10,093 nt of DNA from Oscillospiraceae bacterium. GTDB taxonomy: Bacteria; Bacillota_A; Clostridia; Oscillospirales; Ruminococcaceae. Below are positions 5,573 to 10,093 of the stretch, one piece after another. The notes below the pieces were generated by a model. That model was not told where the DNA came from. It searched no databases and was given only the letters and a program-made list of their open reading frames with translations. A program made the position numbers and the translations under genes. The stretch covers positions 1 through 10,093 of the forward strand of contig CAAFWX010000187.1 of NCBI GenBank assembly GCA_900766795.1. The letters run 5' to 3'. Each line of letters begins with the position of its first letter. The first letter of the stretch is position 1.

Positions 5573-6889
5573 GTGAAAAACCGGATTTGCTTCGGGAACA
5601 GGGAGTGGGAGCATTTGCACAAACAATTCGGCATTCTGCATAAGGTTCTGTTGATGATTGCCGTCACGGGCATTGTTATCGGACTTGTGATAATCACCGC
5701 AGGCGCGACTATGATATACCGTTCCACCGAAAACGGTATCGAAACCGAAATCAGCATGGCTGCACGCACTTTGAGCAATCTTTACAACGCGCTGTACGAC
5801 GGCGACTTAAGCTATGACGGCACCACCTGCCGCGTTGGCGAGCGCGAGTTTGACAGAACTGATTTTGAGATGATAACCTCCTGCATAAGCTGCAAGAACG
5901 ACGTGGATTTCACTTTGTTTTATGGCGACACGCGTGTGTTCACCAGCGTGCGCAACGCCGACGAAACCTTTGCGGTCGGCACAAAAGCGGCGTCTGATGT
6001 TGTGGAGAATGTGCTGGACGGTGGGCTTGACTACATAAACTCCCGCGTGCTGGTAAACGAGAAGTACTACACGGGCTGCTATATCCCGATTACGGCGAGC
6101 GACGGCGGGGTTGTCGGAATGCTGTTTGCGGGAAAACCGCTTGACAGCGCGGAGAACAACGCTCTGCGCGCTGTGGGGCGCTTTCTTGTGCTGGCGCTTG
6201 CGACGCTGGTGGCTTCTACGCTTTTGTGTATGTTTTTCACACGTCGGGTAGTGGCGGATATCGACAGCATCAGCCGCTACATCGGCAAGCTTGCCGATGG
6301 CGATTTTTCCTCCGAGCTTGACAGCAGAACGACAAGCCGCGCAGACGAGATAGGCGAGCTTGCTAAGTATTCCATGCGCCTTCGTGATAACCTCCGCGAC
6401 ATGGTTGAGCGCGACCCGCTCACTACGCTGCTGAACAGAAGAACCTGCCACAAGAGGCTGGAAGAGCTTTGCGGCAGCAGGTATTCCGTGGTGATGGGCG
6501 ATATTGATTACTTCAAGAAGATAAACGACACCTACGGTCATTCGGCGGGCGACTATGTTCTGAAAAACGTGTCTGCAATGCTGAATGAGTGCGCGCACAC
6601 AAACGGTGGCTTTGCGGTGCGTTGGGGCGGCGAGGAGTTTTTGCTGATATTCCCCGGGCTAGGCACGAAGGAGGTTTATCCGCTGGTATCCGAGTTGCTT
6701 TGTTCGATAAGAGAAGCGGAGCTTGTGCGTAACGGGGTTCGCATTCCGGTCACAATGACCTTTGGCGTGGCGGAGTCGCCTGACGGCAGCGCTCCCGAAA
6801 GGACGATAAACGAAGCGGATTCGCTGCTGTACTATGGCAAGGAGAACGGAAGAAACCGTATAGTCACAGCGCAGCCCACAATAGATTGA
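5573..6889 (+). CDS. Membrane diguanylate cyclase with extracytoplasmic Cache domain, HAMP and GGEEF
   Basis: A 438-residue membrane-anchored enzyme predicted to make c-di-GMP in response to an external ligand. TM1 spans ~24-47 and TM2 ~203-223. Between them is a single-Cache-type sensor (~48-195) with FTLFYGDTRVFTSV, the GTKAASDVV stretch and CYIPI...VVGMLFAG, typical of that family. HAMP follows (~224-277, ending DEIGELAKYSMRLRD). The cyclase domain (~278-435) has Asp310/Asp312 in MGDIDYFKKIND, YGHSAGD and GGEEF at 352-356. The inhibitory RxxD is missing. A CxxC pair (Cys104, Cys107) lies in the sensor. The GTG at 5573 has only a weak ribosome binding site. A TTG at 5615, preceded by AGGGAG at 5600-5605, would remove 14 polar residues while keeping TM1 and may be the true start. 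Own promoter and terminator; a parallel c-di-GMP source to the preceding operon. Confidence 0.9.
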   Translation: MKNRICFGNREWEHLHKQFGILHKVLLMIAVTGIVIGLVIITAGATMIYRSTENGIETEISMAARTLSNLYNALYDGDLSYDGTTCRVGEREFDRTDFEMITSCISCKNDVDFTLFYGDTRVFTSVRNADETFAVGTKAASDVVENVLDGGLDYINSRVLVNEKYYTGCYIPITASDGGVVGMLFAGKPLDSAENNALRAVGRFLVLALATLVASTLLCMFFTRRVVADIDSISRYIGKLADGDFSSELDSRTTSRADEIGELAKYSMRLRDNLRDMVERDPLTTLLNRRTCHKRLEELCGSRYSVVMGDIDYFKKINDTYGHSAGDYVLKNVSAMLNECAHTNGGFAVRWGGEEFLLIFPGLGTKEVYPLVSELLCSIREAELVRNGVRIPVTMTFGVAESPDGSAPERTINEADSLLYYGKENGRNRIVTAQPTID

Positions 6890-6892
6890 AAG

Positions 6893-6927
6893 AAAATCCT
6901 GCCTTGGAAAACGGGGCAGGATTTTTT
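6893..6927. terminator. Bidirectional terminator between convergent genes
   Basis: Bases 6893-6903 pair with 6915-6925 (11 bp) around an 11-base loop. T residues at 6922-6927 terminate the cyclase transcript. On the other strand the A-rich 5' side reads as a T-rich tail, serving the AraC gene that ends at 6939. Confidence 0.82.
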
Positions 6928-6938
6928 GTGTCAGAGAT

Positions 6939-7772
6939 TTACAGCGTTTTCTCACCCTTGTGCAGCTGCCTGTATTCCGAGGGTGACATTCCCTCATATC
7001 TGCGGAACAGCTTTCCGAAATAGCTCACGCTGTCGATTCCGACCTGTTCCGAAACCGACTCCATCGACAGATAGGAAAGCTCCAGCAGCTTTCGCGCCTC
7101 CTCAATTCGGCGGCGGTTGAGGTACTCCATCGGGCGCATACCGAGGTGCTTTTTGAACAGCCTGCACAGGTGCGATTCGCTCAAATTCGACGCCTCGCAT
7201 AGCATTTCCATCGAAATCTTTTTTGCAAAGTCGGAGTTTATCACGTCAACCGCATGAGAAATCCCCGAGTGCGTTATCGCGTCCACCGAGGAAATCATTC
7301 CCTGCGTGCATTTGTGAAGCTCGATTATGAACTCATACAGTGCCGCCGAAGCGTAGTAGTTTCCGTACATTCTGTCCGCCTCCATTGTCTGATATGCGCG
7401 GCGGAGAATGCGCAGAAGTCTGCTGATGTCGTCAGCGCAGTACACCTGCGGCTTGTCTATTCCGAGCCTTGCAAGCAGCGAGTGCACCTCCGCCCCGTCA
7501 AAGCAGACCCACCACGATTCCCACCCGTCGCACAGCGTGTGGTATTCGTGGGGATAGCCGTGGGGCATGTAGAAAAGCGAGTTTGGCTTAAGCTGGAATG
7601 TGCTGTCGTCAAAGCTTATCACGCCCTCCCCCTTGGTGAACAGAACAAATTCCGAATAGGGATATCCTGCGGGGCGGAAAATGTCGTTTTGCGGGAACTC
7701 AATGCCGATTCCGCGGACAAAAAGGGGCAGCTCCTGCTCACGTCCTATTACGGGGAATAATATCTTTTCCAT
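6939..7772 (-). CDS. AraC/XylS family transcriptional regulator
   Basis: A 277-residue regulator with an N-terminal cupin-like effector domain (~15-95, with the FVLFTKGEGVISF strand and YMPHGYPHEYH near 68-78). The C-terminal AraC DNA-binding domain has two helix-turn-helix units: ~186-207 (ISMEMLCEASNLSESHLCRLF) and ~236-259 (SMESVSEQVGIDSVSYFGKLF), followed by the usual GMSPSEYR. Length is normal for the family. On the minus strand, GGAGG (plus 7777-7781) precedes the ATG at 7772. It is divergent from the GH42 gene at 7880 with overlapping promoters, so it most likely controls that gene in response to a galactoside or related sugar. The ligand cannot be read from sequence. Confidence 0.93.
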   Translation of the reverse strand: MEKILFPVIGREQELPLFVRGIGIEFPQNDIFRPAGYPYSEFVLFTKGEGVISFDDSTFQLKPNSLFYMPHGYPHEYHTLCDGWESWWVCFDGAEVHSLLARLGIDKPQVYCADDISRLLRILRRAYQTMEADRMYGNYYASAALYEFIIELHKCTQGMISSVDAITHSGISHAVDVINSDFAKKISMEMLCEASNLSESHLCRLFKKHLGMRPMEYLNRRRIEEARKLLELSYLSMESVSEQVGIDSVSYFGKLFRRYEGMSPSEYRQLHKGEKTL

Positions 7773-7795
7773 ACTACCTCCATGCCGGTATTGTT

Positions 7796-7810
7796 ATACT
7801 AAGATAGTAT
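7796..7810. promoter_or_regulatory. Inverted repeat ATACT-N5-AGTAT, candidate operator
   Basis: A perfect 5-5-5 inverted repeat covers the -10 box of the AraC promoter (7804-7809). AraC-family sites are usually direct repeats, so this may instead be another repressor's site or chance in AT-rich DNA. Confidence 0.3.
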
Positions 7811-7832
7811 CATACCTTGACTCCTTTGTCAA
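7804..7832 (-). promoter_or_regulatory. Promoter of the AraC gene
   Basis: Read on the minus strand: TTGACA (plus 7827-7832), a 17-base spacer, and TACTAT (plus 7804-7809). The -35 box is perfect and the -10 is weaker (4 of 6). It overlaps the divergent GH42 promoter. Confidence 0.65.
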
Positions 7833-7845
7833 GATGGAGTATAAT
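7817..7845 (+). promoter_or_regulatory. Promoter of the GH42 beta-galactosidase gene
   Basis: TTGACT at 7817-7822 (5 of 6) and a perfect TATAAT at 7840-7845 with a 17-base spacer. Initiation near 7852 gives a short leader before AGGAG at 7868-7872 and the ATG at 7880. Its -35 box is one arm of the palindrome CTTGAC-N6-GTCAAG (7816-7833); the other arm is the -35 of the divergent AraC promoter. Confidence 0.8.
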
Positions 7846-7879
7846 AATGCCAGAATAATTATAGCAAAGGAGCAGTGCT

Positions 7880-9919
7880 ATGAGCGGCTTTATCCCTTCT
7901 ACACCGAAATTCCCTCACATGCTGCACGGCGGCGACTACAACCCCGAGCAGTGGAAGGATTACCCTGATATTCTCGAAAAAGACATTGAGCTGATGAAAA
8001 AAGCGAACGTGAACGTTTGCAGCGTCGGCATTTTCGCATGGGCGCATCTCGAGCCGGAAAAGGACAGATTCGAGTTTGAGTGGCTTGACGAGGTTATCGA
8101 CAAGCTGTACGCAAACGGAATTAATGTCGTGCTCGCAACCCCCTCAGGCTCGCGTCCGCAGTGGCTTGCCGAGGAATACCCCGAGGTGCTGCGCGTCGGC
8201 GAAAACGGTGTGCGCAACCTTTACGGAATGCGCCACAACCACTGCTACACCTCGCCCGCGTACAGAGAGCGCGTGCGCATTATCGACACAAAGCTTGCCG
8301 AGCGCTACGCAAAGCACCCCGCAGTGCTGCTGTGGCACATCTCCAACGAGTTCGGCGGCGAATGCCATTGCGAGCTTTGCCAGAATAAGTTCCGCGAGTG
8401 GTGTAAGGCAAAGTACGGCACGCTTGATAAGCTGAACCACGCATGGTGGGCGCATTTCTGGGCGCACACCTACACAAGCTGGGAGCAGATACACAGCCCC
8501 TCCTACATGGGCGAAACCTCGATACACGGGCTGAACCTTGATTGGAAGCGGTTTGTCACCGACATGACGACCGATTTCATGAAAGAGGAGATAAAGGCGG
8601 TAAAGTCCGCTGACCCCGACATTCCCGCAACCGCGAATCTGATGGGATTGTACACCTATGGCGTGGACTATTTTAAGCTCTCTAAGGAGCTTGACGTGGT
8701 TTCGTGGGACAGCTACCCCGAGTGGCACAAGCCCGGAATGAACGTTGAGATTGCCCGCAACGAGAGCCTTTCCCATGACATGATGAGAGCGCTTAAGGGC
8801 AAGCCCTTCCTGCTGATGGAATGCACACCCTCCACCACCAACTGGCGCCCCGTAAGCAAGCTGAAAAAGCCGGGAATGCACGAGCTGTCGGTGCTGAATG
8901 CGGTTGCGCACGGCTCGGATTCGGGAATGTACTTCCAGATTCGCCAGAGCAGGGGCAGCGCGGAAAAGTTCCATTCCGCGGTCATTTCCCACATCGGCAC
9001 GGACAACACCCGCGCCTTTGCCGAGGTAGCAAAGACAGGCGCTGCGCTTAACAAGCTTTCCGACATGGTATACGGTGCGGCAAACCCCGCGCCCGTTGCG
9101 ATGATATTCGACACCGAAAGCCGCTGGGCGCTGGACAACTGTCAGGGTCCGAGAAACTGCGGGCTTGACCACTTCGGCGAAATGCAGAAGCACTACGACT
9201 ATTTCTGGCAGCACGGAATAAACGTTGACGTGCTGGACTGCGGCTGCGATTTCAGCGGTTACAGGCTGGTGATAGCGCCCATGCTGTATATGTACCGCGG
9301 CGGAATCCAGCAGAAGCTGCGCGAGTTTGTGAGAAACGGCGGAACTCTTGTCACCACCGCGCTCAGCGGAATTGCCGACGAAAGCGACCTGTGTTTTCTC
9401 GGCGAGGACACCGAGGAAAAGCTCTCGGACGTGCTGGGAATGTGGGTGGAGGAAACCGACGCGCTGTTTGACGGCGAAACGAACTCCATGTCCTACGGCG
9501 GCAGAACTGCCACCATCACGCAGATTTGCGAGCTTATCCGTCCCACGACCTGCGAGGTGCTTTCCACCTACGACAGCGACTTCTACGCGGGAATGCCTGC
9601 GCTCACCCGAAAACGTTTCGGCAGCGGCACGGCGTACCACCTGTGCGCGATAACCAACGTGGAGCTTTGCCGCGAACTGTACAGGGACATCGACGAGCAG
9701 CTTCACCTCGAAAAAGCAATGGAAACCGAAGTGCCCTACGGCGTGAGCCTTACATATCGTCAGAACGAAAACGGGAAAATCGTGTTCGTTCAGAACTTCG
9801 GCGAGAACCCCGCGCAGGTTAAGCTTGACGGCGAATACACCGACCTTCTCACCGACGAAGCTTTAAGCGGAGAGATAAGCGTTGACAAATTCGGGTGCAA
9901 GGTCATACTAAAACAGTAA
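7880..9919 (+). CDS. Beta-galactosidase, glycoside hydrolase family 42
   Basis: A 679-residue GH42 enzyme, normal length for the family, which hydrolyses terminal beta-galactosides with retention. The N-terminal TIM barrel (~1-390) begins with MLHGGDYNPEQW. The acid/base is Glu157 in WHISNEFGG and the nucleophile is Glu314 in LLMECTPS. Cys122 with Cys162, Cys164 and Cys167 (the CHCELC cluster) match the zinc site known in several GH42 enzymes. The trimerisation domain runs ~405-610, with a small beta-rich C-terminal domain from ~615. There is no signal peptide, so the enzyme is cytoplasmic and acts on imported galactosides such as lactose or plant galactan fragments; substrate is not determinable here. 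AGGAG at 7868-7872 supports the ATG. It is a single-gene transcript beside its probable AraC regulator; no transporter is present in the window. Confidence 0.96.
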   Translation: MSGFIPSTPKFPHMLHGGDYNPEQWKDYPDILEKDIELMKKANVNVCSVGIFAWAHLEPEKDRFEFEWLDEVIDKLYANGINVVLATPSGSRPQWLAEEYPEVLRVGENGVRNLYGMRHNHCYTSPAYRERVRIIDTKLAERYAKHPAVLLWHISNEFGGECHCELCQNKFREWCKAKYGTLDKLNHAWWAHFWAHTYTSWEQIHSPSYMGETSIHGLNLDWKRFVTDMTTDFMKEEIKAVKSADPDIPATANLMGLYTYGVDYFKLSKELDVVSWDSYPEWHKPGMNVEIARNESLSHDMMRALKGKPFLLMECTPSTTNWRPVSKLKKPGMHELSVLNAVAHGSDSGMYFQIRQSRGSAEKFHSAVISHIGTDNTRAFAEVAKTGAALNKLSDMVYGAANPAPVAMIFDTESRWALDNCQGPRNCGLDHFGEMQKHYDYFWQHGINVDVLDCGCDFSGYRLVIAPMLYMYRGGIQQKLREFVRNGGTLVTTALSGIADESDLCFLGEDTEEKLSDVLGMWVEETDALFDGETNSMSYGGRTATITQICELIRPTTCEVLSTYDSDFYAGMPALTRKRFGSGTAYHLCAITNVELCRELYRDIDEQLHLEKAMETEVPYGVSLTYRQNENGKIVFVQNFGENPAQVKLDGEYTDLLTDEALSGEISVDKFGCKVILKQ

Positions 9920-9930
9920 ATCGACAGCTA

Positions 9931-9966
9931 AAAACCACCCTTTAACAAGAGGGTGGTTTTCTTTTT
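9931..9966. terminator. Bidirectional terminator after the GH42 gene
   Basis: AAAACCACCCTT (9931-9942) pairs with 9949-9960 (one G-T wobble) around a 6-base loop. T-rich tails lie on both strands: 9957-9966 on plus, and the A-run at 9930-9934 reads as T on minus. It ends the GH42 transcript and could also end a minus-strand gene entering from the right. Confidence 0.85.
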
Positions 9967-9993
9967 GGGGCAGCAAACACGAAAGTGTATTTA

Positions 9994-10005
9994 AGAATGC
10001 ATTCT
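9994..10005. repeat. 12-bp perfect palindrome
   Basis: AGAATGCATTCT is self-complementary over 12 bases. It overlaps the possible stop codon of the minus-strand frame at 10004-10006. Function unknown; it may mark the edge of a repeated element. Confidence 0.35.
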
Positions 10006-10093
10006 AGGGCAATACCGCATAATTATTGTCGTGCGATTGCGCAGCAGATTTTTCGTCAGAAAAGTACAACTTGCGGTGTTCGGCGGGAGCGAA
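10004..10093 (-). CDS. Possible 3' end of a minus-strand gene (partial)
   Basis: On the minus strand a frame is open from the window edge (10093) for 29 codons and ends in TAG at 10004-10006. The peptide contains AEHRKLYFSDEKSAAQSHDN and ends AVLP. It is not a family I recognise. The bidirectional terminator at 9931-9966 fits a gene ending here convergently with GH42. However, a plus-strand frame from 10007 is also open to the edge, and the stretch could equally be a non-coding interspersed repeat. Low certainty. Confidence 0.25.
   Translation of the reverse strand, partial: FAPAEHRKLYFSDEKSAAQSHDNNYAVLP

Noticed and set aside
8144..9706. 520-codon open frame on the minus strand opposite the GH42 gene
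   Set aside because: Its product has no recognisable domain and the plus strand is a clear full-length GH42 enzyme; such antisense frames come from the codon bias of the real gene.
1..10093. CRISPR array, tRNA, rRNA, insertion sequence, toxin-antitoxin or defence genes
   Set aside because: No direct-repeat array, cloverleaf, transposase or defence motif was seen; nearly all the space is taken by the five large signalling and sugar genes and the DegV gene.

Overview
The window looks like chromosome from a gut-type Firmicute, probably of the Ruminococcus/Oscillospiraceae kind. This is inferred from moderate GC, strong AGGAG-type ribosome binding sites, near-consensus sigma-A promoters, a DegV-family protein, and an intracellular GH42 beta-galactosidase beside an AraC regulator. 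No species can be named from sequence alone. There are no tRNA, rRNA, CRISPR or transposase genes.

Layout. Bases 1-150 hold three consecutive hairpins; the last is a rho-independent terminator for a gene lying to the left. Bases 151-400 are a regulatory leader. It has two perfect TTGACA-N17-TATAAT promoters and, between them, an unannotated 20-codon ORF with a strong ribosome binding site. Bases 401-5405 form a same-strand three-gene signalling operon: a six-TM hybrid histidine kinase (kinase, pseudo-receiver, receiver, Hpt), a DegV-family lipid-binding protein, and a receiver-GGDEF diguanylate cyclase with a degenerate cyclase-like C-terminal domain. It ends at a terminator near 5448-5472. 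Bases 5506-6925 hold a separately promoted membrane diguanylate cyclase (Cache sensor, HAMP, GGEEF) with its own terminator, shared with the convergent AraC gene. Bases 6939-9919 hold a divergent pair, an AraC regulator (minus) and a GH42 beta-galactosidase (plus), whose promoters overlap face to face. A bidirectional terminator follows. The last ~90 bases contain an open minus-strand frame that may be the 3' end of another gene, or an interspersed repeat.

How the genes may work together. All motifs for a phosphorelay are present: His196 to Asp601 to His752 inside the kinase, then Asp51 on the receiver-GGDEF protein two genes downstream. That would couple a membrane signal to c-di-GMP synthesis. 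The second cyclase would add an extracytoplasmic ligand input. Both GGDEF domains keep catalytic residues but lack the RxxD inhibitory site. The degenerate domain at the end of the first cyclase carries an RxxD in the equivalent place. The DegV gene inside the operon hints at a fatty-acid link, but this is inference. The beta-galactosidase/AraC pair looks like an independent sugar-utilisation module.
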